The position numbers were made by a program, and so were the translations under genes. Shown here piece after piece: positions 13,120 to 24,412 of a stretch of 64,000 bases of DNA. The stretch is from Gloeopeniophorella convolvens. Taxonomy: Eukaryota > Basidiomycota > Agaricomycetes > Russulales. Below the pieces are notes generated by a model. It saw nothing but the letters and a program-made list of their open reading frames with translations, was not told the origin of the DNA and searched no databases. The stretch is from NCBI GenBank assembly GCA_022496205.1, contig WTXD01000030.1, forward strand, positions 275,163-339,162, in the 5' to 3' direction. How positions within the stretch are numbered: the first letter of the stretch is position 1; the number at the start of each line of letters is the position of its first letter.

Positions 13120-14124
13120 TCATGACGCCTTTACCTTTGCCTTCGCCTCCTCCATCGCGTCCGCGAACTCGCCGAGGCTGCGGAACCGCCACGTCGCGAA
13201 CACCTCCTTCGCCGCGCGCTCGACGGGCACGCCGTCGCCGTCGAGACACGTCAGCGCGCCGGGGCGGTCGATCCACACGGACGCGAGTCCGAGCGCGCGC
13301 GCGGGGACGTGGTCGTGCGGGAGCGACTGCGCGACAACGAGAATCTGCGCGGGCTGGAGTGCCGGGTCCGCCGCGCGCAGCTGCGCGATCGCGTACTCGA
13401 AGTTGCGCGGGTCCGGCCTGTCCCCGTCAGTATATCACGCCCCCGCACACAGGGCGGGAGCACGCACTTGTAAGACCCGATCTCCTCCGCGGTGTACACC
13501 GCGTCGAACACAAAGCCGCGCTCGAGCGCGGCGCGCGTATGCGCGAACGCGGCGCGGTCGACGTTCGAGAGCGGCGCGAGGCGCAGCCCGAGCGACGCGA
13601 GCTTCGCGAGGCCCGCGACGGTGTCCGGGAAGACAGGCCAGCGCGCGAGCGACGCGGCGAACGCGGCGCCCGCGGGCGACTGCTGCGGTGCCGGCGCCGG
13701 CGCGGACGCGGACGTGCCGACGGCCGAGACGGACGCGGGCGCGGGGTCGGCGCTCGAGCTGACGACGGGCGCGGCAGTCGGTCCGCTTGGGGCGGGCGCG
13801 GCGGGCGCGCCGCGCAGGCGCCGTGCAAGCTCGTCGTGCACCTGTGCGAGGATGTCCGAGTAGCGCGTCGTCGGGTGCGTCGTTTGCAGGTCGGACTCGA
13901 CGGCGCCGAACGCGGTGAGCGCGTCGAGCTTGGACCAGGGCTGGTCGGATGCGGCGAGGAGCGGCGCGAGGGCGTCGTAGATGCCGGTTTCCCAGTCCTG
14001 TGCGGTGGGTGGTCAGTGCTGAGGGTGAGATTTGGCTCGCTGTGGTACGAGCGGGACGCACGACGAGGGTGCCGTAGACGTCGAAGATGAGGGTTTTGAA
14101 CTGCGAGAGGTCGGGGGAGGACAT
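13120..14124 (-). CDS. HAD-superfamily hydrolase, haloacid dehalogenase type II-like
   Basis: Soluble Rossmann-fold hydrolase. The ATG at 14124 begins MSSPDLSQFKTLIFDVYGTLV, holding motif I (Asp nucleophile in DVYGT), followed by an intron. The cap region is Ala/Pro/Ser-rich with a low-complexity insert near 13680-13790. Motif II is APLSNVDR. The Lys of motif III lies in EIGSYK, just before an intron near 13425-13467. Motif IV is VVAQSLPHDHVPA, followed by LGLASVWIDR, the signature of the type II dehalogenase branch. The end is KAKVKAS with the stop at 13120-13122. The real substrate is unknown; fungal relatives are annotated both as 2-haloacid dehalogenases and as phosphatases. The opposite strand carries a long Arg-rich shadow frame. 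Confidence 0.85.
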
Positions 14125-14337
14125 GGTTGTGCGTGCGAGAGGATGGACAGATGCAACGACGTCAGCGCAGCGCAGGAGTCATGTATGCGCGCCTGCACGG
14201 CTCCGCCTCCGCTTTCTTCTCGTACGTACACCACGGCTGGGGACGCCATCGCTGCAGACCGGTTGGTTATAAGAATATTGAATTCAGCACGGACGACATC
14301 GCATAGCCAATGATCGCTCATTCTAGTCTAGAGTACA

Positions 14338-15359
<1,022 letters not shown>

Positions 15360-15516
15360 GATAAGTAGAGACCGACTGGCGACGTTGGCGGAGTCGTTCC
15401 GAGGCGAGTCGCGGCGCGGCGTTGGCGATGGCCAGCCCGGGTCTTGCCGAGCCAATCAAGCTCTCCCCTTTGACGACGACCTCCTTACAGTCCAACACTT
15501 GATACACCTTGTTAAT

Positions 15517-18500
15517 TCACGACGCCGCAAAATCAACCATCGACCGCCTCCACCGCTCTGACACCTCTTCCACCTTGATTACCACCCCCGCCGCCGCCCG
15601 CCGCAGCCGCACCTCCCCCGCGCCGCCCCCACCCTTGACCAGCACGCCCCGCTCCAACCGCGCAAACAGTTCCTGCGCCCACTCGCCCGCCGCGAGCAGC
15701 AGCGCCGTGTGCTCGAGGCACAGCGCGCGCCCGCCGTCGAGCTCGACGCTCGCATCCAGCACGACGAGCGCGAGCTCGAGCGCCGTCGCCAGCACGCGCG
15801 CCTCCTTGTCCGGCTCCGCGCCCGCCTCGTCGTCCTCCTCCGGCGCGCGCGACACGGGCCGCGTCCCGAGCGTCACAGCGAGCTCGAGCGCGTCAGGCGC
15901 GACGGCCGCGCGCCACGCGGGTGCGTTCCGCGCGGCGTGCACGAGCACGCCGAGCGTCGCGAGGAAGTGCGCGAGCACGACCGCGTTCAGGATCAGGCCC
16001 GTGCCCGCGCCGTGGTAGCGGTGCATTGGCGCGCGGTGCGCGGTGCGCGTCTCGCGCGCCTGCTCGTCGCGCAGGAACGCCCAGAAGCGGTGCATGAGCG
16101 GGTAGAGGAAGTGCTCGGCCGCGACGTCCGTGAACGTCGTCTGCGCGGACTGCGTCTGCGCGAGGCGGATCTGCTCGAGGAGCTGCGCGGTGCTCGGCCG
16201 CGTGACTTCGGCCACTTTGGCGGGCGGCCGGATGCGCAGCTGGCGCTCGCGCGCTAGGGCCGGTGAGCGGTCCGCGTTGGCCTCGCGCGTGTTCTCGATC
16301 GTCTGGCGGGCGATGTCCTGCAGCATCCCCTGCACCTGTTTTGTTGACGACGCCAGGAGATAGCGTTGGTGCTGCGCGCCGGGGAGGCGCTTACTGGGGA
16401 ATAAGACACGGTCGCCGGTGAGAGGCTGCACTGCGGCCGTTTCGGGTATTGGGAGACCGGCCAGTTCGCGCGCACCAAGGGCCAGCGCATTCAGCATCAC
16501 ATATCGCTGGTCGGTCGAGTATTGATTTTTGAAAAATTCCTCGATGATGGAGCTGCAATTGTAATCAGTGGTGCTCGAAAAGTTGGTCGAAGGACCCACG
16601 GAGCCGCTTTCCAGGGGCAACACGCGACGAGGGCATTCAGTACCGCTTGTCGCTTGACGTCGAAACCGTCCAGCTCAAAGTTGTTGTTCAGCCCGACCAG
16701 ACCATACACGAGGTTGACCGCGTTCTCCTCTGCAAGTCGCGGTGAGAAATACATCAAGGACCCTGACTCAAAGACAGCCTACCGAGCTCTGTGCCATACC
16801 CCCGTCTCCGGCGAATCAGCCCCTCGGCCACATCCAGCGCGATCTCGATCCTATCTGCCTGCTGATTCTCCTGGTCGCTCTTCAGCCCGCTCGTGCTGCG
16901 GATCATCTCGCCGAGCTGCGCGAGGTACACCGGGCGCGGGATCTTGGTGCGCCCCACGCGCAGCGTCGGGTCCTTCTCGATCTCGGCGAGCTCGGAGGGC
17001 GTCGGGCTCGGCGAGCGCGACGAGTGCACCGACGCGTAGCCCGTCAGCGAGTCGTCCGAGTCGTACCCACCCGGGGTCCCAGCTGCATCGGGTTCTGGGC
17101 TCTCCGGTGGCGGCTCCAGCGCGTCCTCGTTGATGAGGTCCTCGATGGGGAGCTCCACGTCGTCCTCCGGGATCTCGGTGTCGGCGTCTTTTTCGACGAG
17201 GAGCCTGCGCACTGTCCGGGCCCACGGCTTCCCGCCGTCGTCGCCCTCCCAGTCTTTGAAGTCCAGCTCCTTGCCTGTACGACGCGCGACCTCCTCTGCC
17301 ACGAGCATGCCGCAGCGCCGCACAGAAGGGTCGAGATGCGCGATGTAGGTGCTGATGCCTTGGATGAACTCGCCCGAGAACGCCAGTTCGCGCAGGGTTG
17401 GGGAGGATTTGGGGAGGTACGAGATGGCCGTGAGGAGTAGTAGCGTCGTGTCTACAGAACTCAGGTTGGAAGCGCAATGAAGTGGCGGAAGCGCTTACAG
17501 TGATGCCGCCCTAGTAAAGAGTGCTTGACATACTCGGGAGATGTCCACCTATCCAAAATTGAAGTGATGAACGCAGAGCTCGCTAGCGGGGGACAACTCA
17601 ACAATGCGCTGCTAGCCACGCTGCCGACACACTCACCGTCGACGTCAACAGTGCCTGCCTTCGCACCAGCGGCCCAGCAAGTAAAGACTCTTGCGTGGCC
17701 TTCGCTCCAGTCCCGCGTTAGTACAACGGCCAACACACCATCGAGCACATCTCTCCTGTCTCCCTTCGCACTGCCAACGATTCCCTGGAGGAGAACCGCC
17801 TCGCGCTTCACCAGTCCCCGCGTAGCCGGAGAGGTATCAAGCCCGGCCTCAGGCACCGAGATGTGCGCGAACAGCGACGCCAGGATGCCGTGCAGCGTGA
17901 ACGACGACGGCAACGCCTCCAGCAGACTCGTCCAGAATGCAGAGTACACCGTCGCCGCGCTGTCGCCCTGAGCCAGACGCGCCCGGATAGTAGGCAGCGC
18001 AGCGGCAAAGAAGGACGGCTGCGACGGCGCCGTCGGCACAGACGCAGGGAACGCCCCGACGTTCGCGAGCTTCGTGAACAGATACGTGACCGACGCCATG
18101 CTTTCTGGACCCCGTCAGCGGTACGCCGCACGCCCCCACACACAGCGCGCACCTTTCGCCTGCTGCTGCGCAAGCCGCCAGAGCAGTGCCTCGCATCGCA
18201 CGCTCACGCCCGCGAAGAACGCACCCTGCTCAAGCGCAGCGGGCAGCGCGCCCTCCCCGCGCCCCGCGAGCGCGTTCGCCGCCTTCGCCGGGACCGCCAG
18301 CACGACGCGCACCGCATCCTCCCACGCCGCGTCTGCCTGTGACGTGCGCGCGCCCGTGAAGGCCGCGGCGTGCAGCCGGTCGAGCGGGTACGCGGCGGCG
18401 AGGCGCGCGAGCAGGTGCGCGGTGTACGGCGTGAGCGGAAGGGCGAGGAGCGCGCCGTACGCGTGCAGCGCGACGGCACCTGCGGCGGGCGTCGCGTATG

Positions 18501-18819
18501 CGAACGCGTCGGGCACGAAGCACTGCTCGAGCAGCGGCAGGAGCTGGGCTTCCGCGAGCGCGGGCTCCCAGGCGGGCACGACGTGCGCGAGCAGCGCACG
18601 CTGCAGCGCGGGAAGGTGCCGCGGGATGTGGAGGGACGAGGGCGGGAGGGGGGCAATGTTGTATTGGCGATAGTGGGGCGGAAGGAGGCCGAGGGCGTCG
18701 AGGGGGCCGGCGATGAGCGCGAGTAGTGTGGGCAGGTCGGGGATGGGGGATTGCAGGCGGTTAATCACGTCGCGAAGCTGGCTGCTGGTGGCGGTTGCTG
18801 AGCCGGGTTCTGCAGCCAT
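15517..18819 (-). CDS. TEL2: Telomere length regulation protein Tel2
   Basis: Tel2/TELO2 is the scaffold of the TTT complex (with Tti1 and Tti2), which works with Hsp90 to mature PI3K-like kinases such as TOR, ATM and ATR. The start at 18819 gives MAAEPGSATATSSQLRDVIN. The protein is mostly alpha-solenoid, spread over at least five exons. The family block is seen at about 17170-17330 (RRCGMLVAEEVARRTGKELD, then WEGDDGGKPWARTVRRLL). An acidic linker follows (about 17040-17150), then RYVMLNALALGARELAGLPI and FPSKRLPGAQHQRYL near 16360-16520. The C-terminal half is GC-rich and solenoid-like, ending SMVDFAAS at 15517. Tel2 is poorly conserved overall, so the call rests on these blocks. Confidence 0.8.
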
Positions 18820-19351
18820 GTTGATGGAAGAGAGATGGTTGCTTCAGGACAATATTGGGATGGCCTGCACGGTTGTACCCCGAGTAGAGACAGAGATGGA
18901 TCCAAGTAGAACCTCAGATAGCGGGATGTGTGGGCGGCGCCTCGGGCGACGACTGCACAAGTACTAGTTCACTTTCGATATATGATCCGGTGCTTGAAGG
19001 AACCTCGTAAGTTTGAGATATGCACCTCGTAGACGTTCATGGGTGAGGCCGGTGAAAGGTGCGCGTTCGACGCCAGTCGAAGCTTGAAGCAGCGGCACCG
19101 GTCCTGCCTTTGGAGAAACCCTAACCCCATACTGGGGGTCCTATTTGACCTCGGCCAAAAGACGAGAGGACCCTCCCATTGGTTGAAGCACGCGAAAGGG
19201 TGGGCACGCCTATACTGCTTAGGTACAGCGCAGCATCCGCAGCTGTGTCTCGCAGAGCCCAACACGCTACCAGTGCGGGTGGGGTCAGCTCGAATCGAAG
19301 CATGACTCAGATGACTTCGCTGCGCAGCCTCAGACGCAGCGCAGAGCGTCG

Positions 19352-19357
19352 TATAAA
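19352..19357 (+). promoter_or_regulatory. TATA box upstream of GNAT gene
   Basis: TATAAA about 100 bp before the ATG at 19454, leaving room for a 60-70 nt 5' leader that would include the CAG repeat. Confidence 0.5.
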
Positions 19358-19378
19358 GTGTGCCCTGTCGTCGTTGGG

Positions 19379-19402
19379 GCAGCAGCAGCAGCAGCAGCAG
19401 TA
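19379..19402 (+). repeat. CAG/GCA trinucleotide microsatellite
   Basis: About seven tandem GCA units followed by GTAGC, between the TATA box and the start codon of the acetyltransferase gene, so most likely in its 5' UTR. It would be expected to vary in length between strains. Confidence 0.8.
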
Positions 19403-19453
19403 GCAAAGCGACGCGCTCAGATCTCTCTGTGTTACCGTATACATCTACCTGCC

Positions 19454-20135
19454 ATGTCTACCGCGCAATCGTCAAAGAACCAAGACGCCACGCCCGCGCT
19501 TGCCACCGCGCCCGACCCGACACCCTGGCAGACCCCGCGCACGCTGATGCGCGCGTACACGCCAGCCGATGAGCCGCTGCTCCTCGTGCTCTTCAACGAC
19601 GGTGCGGTGCAGCGCAACAACTTCCCGGAACTGCACCCGGCGCCGCGCAGCGCCACGTTCACGCGCGAGCTCGCGGAGAGGCTCGTGCGCGACGGGTCGT
19701 TCTTTGCGGTCGTCGAGGAGCGCGCGACGCGCCAGTGGCTCGGGTTCGCGAGCATGCGGCTGGCCAGCGCGCGCAATCGCGATGCACATGTGGGGGTCGC
19801 GTTGGCGGAGGAGTGGAGGGGAAAGGGATTCGGAGGAGAGATTATGAGGTGGTTTGTGGGGTACGGGCTGAAGGAGCTGGGGCTGCATCGGGTGTCGCTG
19901 ACTGTGATCGGGAGCAATGTCGGGGCGTACGATCTGTACAAGCGCATGTGAGTGGGCGTCATAGGGGGTGGTGTGCGGTCCGTACTGACTTTTTGATTGC
20001 TTTTGCAGTGGCTTCACTGAAGAGGGCAGGATTAGGCGGGCGATGTGGGATCAGGGGGAGTGGGTGGACTTGATTTATATGGGCATTATTGACGAGGATT
20101 GGGATGTCGAGAAAGGTGAAAGGCGTAGTTCGTGA
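19454..20135 (+). CDS. GNAT-family N-acetyltransferase
   Basis: Acetyl-CoA-dependent N-acetyltransferase of the RimJ/RimL-like branch. The ATG at 19454 begins MSTAQSSKNQDATPALA. The fold follows with LMRAYTPADEPLLLVLFNDG (strand 1 and helix 1), QWLGFASMRLASARNRDAHV, then VALAEEWRGKGFGGEIMRW, which contains the acetyl-CoA-binding R/Q-x-x-G-x-G/A loop (RGKGFG). GLKELGLHRVSLTVIGSN and YDLYKRM precede a single short intron, after which GFTEEGRIRRAMWDQGEWVD and LIYMGIIDEDWDVEK complete the domain. Stop 20133-20135. Substrate unknown; relatives acetylate ribosomal proteins, spermidine or small amines. Confidence 0.88.
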
Positions 20136-20803
20136 AGTGCGGCGCCGAGACTCACAACTGAAGCATGCGTTATAGTAGACAGACCCAAGAAACCCCGTTA
20201 GGCCTTGGGAAAACGCCAACTCGATCAGAGGTACTTAAGTGCACATTCGAGGAAGCGTTCAACGCGTCGTATCCTGTCGTATCCTAGTCTCGTTCCCAGA
20301 CCTTCACAGAGCGGAATCACCATGGCTTCTACTCCCTACGGGGGTATCTGGTTGATGGGGATCAATGAACGGGGACAGTGATTATCTGCTTTTAAATCTG
20401 AGCTCGTTCCTGAAAAAGCCAGGGTGATTCCGCCCGAGGAAGCGAGCTTCGAGAACCAGGTGCACGGTCGGTGCCTGCAGCAAGGCCGGAAAGAGCTTCA
20501 AATTGAAAGGTTAGCCTGTCTATCGGGATCCCGGTAAGCATTTGCCAGCGGGCGACTTCGATAACGCGCGAGGAACTGCGCCGCCTTAGCACCCTGTTCA
20601 CGAAAAGTATGCGCTCGTGATGAATGGCGTGTGGAAGTCAACCGACAGCGCCATAGACACGGAGGTGGTGATTTTTTGAGTCGGTGGGCTCGCCTGGGTT
20701 AGCTGGTCGTGTGACGTTGAGGCTGTAAAGGGCAAGGGGTCCGGGAGAGAGAGAAGCGTGACGCAGGGTCGCAACAATTGGATCGAGTGATGCACTTATC
20801 TTC
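20136..20803. other. Intergenic, no gene seen
   Basis: No supported gene. It contains a short tandem GTCGTATCCT (near 20266-20285) and ordinary intergenic sequence up to the left boundary of the transposon-like element. Confidence 0.5.
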
Positions 20804-20806
20804 TCG

Positions 20807-21285
20807 CACTGCGTGCATAGCAGACTTATTCTCACGGAAAAAGGCTTCGAAAAGCTGGATATTTGTTTAACTTACTTGTTATTATTTAATCTCGAAAAAC
20901 GAGGATTAGTGAAGTTAACATTCTCTACACGCTTTTTGATAAGGGGTAAAGTCTGTGCCTGAAGTTAAAGTTTTCTACCAGATTCCTGAGCCATAAACAT
21001 CCGGTAAGACATTTCTCGGAAATCTAAACAAAACACTCATTCTGGGTGTCAAAGCGTGAAGAATATGGGTGATTGTTTGACTTTATTGCCAACTATGTTT
21101 GCATGGGGAAGTCGTGAGAGAAGGTTAACTTTATTAGGAAACTTTCTTCCCTTTAAGAGTGCTTAGAGAGTCATTAAGTTTCTGATAACCACTTTTCCGG
21201 ACGACAAAAAGCGAAAACAAGTTTAACATATATCTCGCTTATTCAAGCCTTTTTCCTTCAGGATAAGTCTGCTGTGCACGCAGTG
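20807..21285. mobile_element. CACTA-type MITE, 479 bp, non-autonomous
   Basis: The left end begins CACTGCGTGCATAGCAGAC and the right end is its inverted copy, ending GTCTGCTGTGCACGCAGTG. The terminal inverted repeats run about 67 bp (20807-20873 and 21219-21285) with roughly 11 mismatches. The trinucleotide TCG directly flanks both ends (20804-20806 and 21286-21288), a 3-bp target duplication. CACT(A/G) termini plus 3-bp duplications are the hallmark of the CACTA/EnSpm (CMC) superfamily. The interior is AT-rich, unlike the surroundings, and has several copies of a subterminal AAGTTAA/TTAACTT motif in both orientations. It has no ORF, so it must have been moved by a transposase encoded elsewhere. 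Confidence 0.85.
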
Positions 21286-21288
21286 TCG

Positions 21289-21898
21289 GCCGAGACGAGG
21301 GCTCAGCTGTGTGCATGTCACTTCCATGTGGGCCTCAAAGCGATCCCCATGTCGTCTCTGCTAGCAAAGGACCACCTCTACTTACTGCGACTCGGCTCGC
21401 CACCGCCGATTCTGACCAAGTCCCCGAAGCCCGCCTCTTCGCCAAGGCAATCACCAACTGTGCTACAGTGGCGAGCTTTCCACCAGGGCTGCCAGTTTAC
21501 CATGACTAGATAGCTATGCTGCAATGTAGCTCCCTACTGTCTAGGCAATCGCGGGCAATCGCTATCCGGTATCTGGCACAGAGCCCTCCGCCGATGAACG
21601 CTTTGGGCTACTTGCATATGCTTCAGGCTCGGGATCGCGTGCCACGGACCAGCCGTCGGGGATGCGACGGCAAGCCAACGTGGGCCGATGTAGCCTGTGC
21701 TCTCCTGTGGCTGTTGATGGCCGAAGCTTAGCCCCATATCGAGGCGGACTTGTCGCCCTCCGACTGGCCCCGCCATGTGGAACCCTGTGGAACCGCGCGT
21801 CGCCTCGTAGTCAATAGCTGCCAGCGATCCCATTATAAGGCCCCTGCACCTGTTCCGTTTGCCCACTCTCTTCGCGCAGGCGGCGCCCCCCAGCCACC
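21289..21898. other. Intergenic, upstream of S28 peptidase gene
   Basis: No gene supported; short frames lack motifs. A TATA-like TATAAGG at 21834-21840 lies 59 bp before the peptidase start codon and probably sets its promoter. Confidence 0.5.
21834..21840 (+). promoter_or_regulatory. TATA box of S28 peptidase gene
   Basis: TATAAGG, 59 bp upstream of the ATG at 21899, in the expected position for a short-leader secreted-enzyme gene. Confidence 0.45.
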
Positions 21899-24105
21899 AT
21901 GCTCCCCCTCGTCCCGCTGCTCGCACTCGCGCCGCTTGCCGCGCACGCGCTCCTGATCAACGGCCGTGCCAACATCCGGCCGCGGCCTCTCCCGCCGCCG
22001 CTCGCTGCGCCCGAGCCGATCGCGAGCCAGTCGTTCCGGCACGCGTCCACGAATGAGATGCTCCCGCCGCTGAACACGACGTACATCTTCAACCAGCTCA
22101 TCGACCACAATAACCCGGACCTCGGCACATTCCAGCAGCGCTACTGGACGACGTGGGAGTTCTATGAGACTGGTGTGTCTCCACAAATGGATGCTCCCGG
22201 GCATTGCTGATGTGCATGGCTACAGGCGGCCCTATTATTTTTAACACGCCCGGAGAGACCAATGCTGAGGGTGCGTGGTGCTGTACCCCATCCTGGAGAT
22301 GCCCAACTGACCCCGGTGAAATTGCACAGAATTCACCGGCTACCTCACCAACAAGACGATCAACGGCCAGATCGCGCAGCAGCACAAGGGCGCAACGATC
22401 GTGCTCGAGCATCGCTACTACGGGACGTCGACCCCATTCGGGAACCTGAGCGTCGAGAGCCTCAAGTACCACACGATCGAGCAGGCGATCGAGGACCTCG
22501 TGTTCTTCGCTAACAACGTCGTGCTGCCGTTCCCCGGTGGCGACAAGGTCTCGCCCGCGTATGCGCCGTGGGTGCTTCTCGGCGGGAGTTACTCGGGTGG
22601 GTTTGCTGCTGCGCGAGTGCATACTTAACCGGGGAGTTGCTGACACGGCGCTGCAGGCGCTCTGACAGCATTCACCCTCCAAAAGTAGGTCATTGTCAGA
22701 GCTGACCAAATCCATGCGCCCTGATGCGTGTGTCAGTAAACCGGGCGTCTTTCAGGCTGGCTATGCTAGCTCGGCCGTCGTTGAGAGCATCGTGTATGTC
22801 GCGCAAATCGCTTATGATGTTCGCAATGATGCTGAAAATCCTGTGTCTGCCCTAGCGACTTCTGGCAATACTTCGAGCCAGAGAGGCTGGCGATGCCCAA
22901 GAACTGCACCAAGGACGTCGCAGCTGTGATTGCTCACTGGGACGCAGTCCACGCGAGCGGAAATGCTACCGCCTTCCAGGAGCTCAAGGAGCAGTTCGGC
23001 ATGGGCACCGTCACCCACGACGACGACGCCGTTAGCGCGCGTGCGTTTGTCCTCTTCACCTTGTAGAGACCGGGGCTGACGCGAACGGCACCTTCGCGCT
23101 GCAGTGCGCGACCCGCTTTATAACTGGCAGGTGCTGTCCCCGACTTCTGGTGGCGATTTTTTCTACAGCTTCTGCGACGCGCTCGAGGTGGACAGCAATG
23201 GCAAAGTTGCACCGGCATCTGGGTCTGGCCTTGCGCACGCTTTGCCGGCGTGGGCAAACTACAACAAGGCGACGTTGCCCGATAGTGAGCTGGTCATCTG
23301 TCGGGCTCGGGCTAATCGTATACTAATGACTCGATGCAGTTTGCGGTAACGACACCGTTGCGTAGGTCCCTGTCGCGAACGAAAAGCTGTGGGGAAGTGC
23401 TGATGGGTTCGCAGTGATTGCCTGGGCACCTATAACACGAGCCAGTCGTTCTGGACTGACGAATCCCTTGGCAACGACGACCGCTCGTGGATGTGGATCG
23501 TGTAAGCTTTTGCCTCAGCCTGAAGGCTGCGCATGGTAGTGTGGCTAACGATGTGTTCAGCTGCACCGCGATGGGCTTCCTGCAGGAGTCTGCCCCGGTC
23601 GGCCACCAGACGCTGGTGTCGCGTCTCATTCAGCCTATCTACGACGAGGTTTGTACTTCCTGGTTACCATTCAGAGCGTGCACTGACTGTGCACCACAGA
23701 GGCAATGCCAGCAGATGTTCCCCTCCAAGTTCTCGTCGCCCCCGGTGCCAAATGTTGCTGCCCCGAACATCGCATATGGGGGGTTCCACCTGAAGGCGAA
23801 CCGGCTCTTTGTTGCGACCGCCACTCGTGCGTCTCTCTCACTCTCCTTTGCATGAGCTGCTTTGATTTCTTTGCGGCGCAGGCGACCCGTGGAACTACGC
23901 GACGTTGTCTGCTCCTGGTTCGGGCGCGCATAGCACAGCGCAGCAGCCGATTGTTGCGAGCGATGCGTTCCACTGCTCGGATCTGATCACGGCCAACAAC
24001 GTGGACCCGACGGTGCTGAATGTGCAGAAGCAGGGACTGAAATACATCGGGGAGTGGCTGGCGGAGTGGAAGGCGCCGGGGAAGCCTCCTGGGGGCTACT
24101 ATTAG
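21899..24105 (+). CDS. Secreted serine peptidase, family S28
   Basis: Serine exopeptidase related to prolyl-Xaa carboxypeptidase and dipeptidyl peptidase II. The ATG at 21899 begins MLPLVPLLALAPLAAHA, a clear signal peptide, so the enzyme is secreted or vacuolar. Family landmarks in order: FNQLIDHNNPDLGTFQQRYW, GGPIIFNTPGE after intron 1, LEHRYYGTSTPFG, and GGSYSGA with the catalytic Ser. Further exons read PGVFQAGYASSAVVESI, LSPTSGGDFFYSFCDALE, DESLGNDDRSWMW (region of the acid residue) and SDAFHCSD with the probable catalytic His. At least nine short introns. The apparent stop after GNDTVA near 23361 is inside an intron whose removal gives VADCLGTYNTSQS. Stop 24103-24105 after GKPPGGYY. Confidence 0.9.
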
Positions 24106-24412
24106 TTGGTAGATGGGCAGTAGTGGACAAGAAAGGGTGACTAGAGCATAATTGGATCATTGACACTCGCAATTGAAACGCGCGCACGCTCTGGTGTGAA
24201 AGTGAGCAGGTGAATTCGAGATGACGTGGACTCGATCGCTCGGTCGGTGGCAAGTCGGCCCAGCACATGGGCGTCTCCGGCCTCGTCTACGGCGCTACGC
24301 TCTTCGCTTTCCTTCCACCAACGTTCACACTCAACCCTCAACCACCTTCTGCTTACTTCTGTAGATATAAGTACTGCCTGTCTGACCCAGCCTCCCTTTC
24401 CCTGTCACCACC
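24106..24412. other. Intergenic, no gene seen
   Basis: 3' UTR of the peptidase and promoter of the next gene. The stretch before 24413 is CT-rich, as is common in basidiomycete leaders. Confidence 0.45.

Larger units (their letters stand above)
18820..19453. other. Intergenic between TEL2 and GNAT genes
   Basis: Divergent 5' region of TEL2 and the acetyltransferase gene. No gene is seen. It contains a TATA box (19352-19357) and a CAG/GCA microsatellite for the right-hand gene, listed separately. Confidence 0.5.

Noticed and set aside
13122..14090. 322-codon plus-strand frame, Arg-rich
   Set aside because: It is the antisense shadow of the HAD hydrolase in extremely GC-rich DNA; composition is almost only Arg/Ala/Gly and no family motif appears, while the minus strand gives complete HAD motifs.
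15709..16257. 182-codon plus-strand frame opposite TEL2
   Set aside because: Arg/Glu/Ala-rich shadow created by codon bias of the real minus-strand exon; no start context or homology.
23341..23420. Apparent premature stop in the S28 peptidase (TAG after GNDTVA)
   Set aside because: The TAG lies in a GTAGGT..CAG intron; splicing restores VADCLGTYNTSQS in frame.
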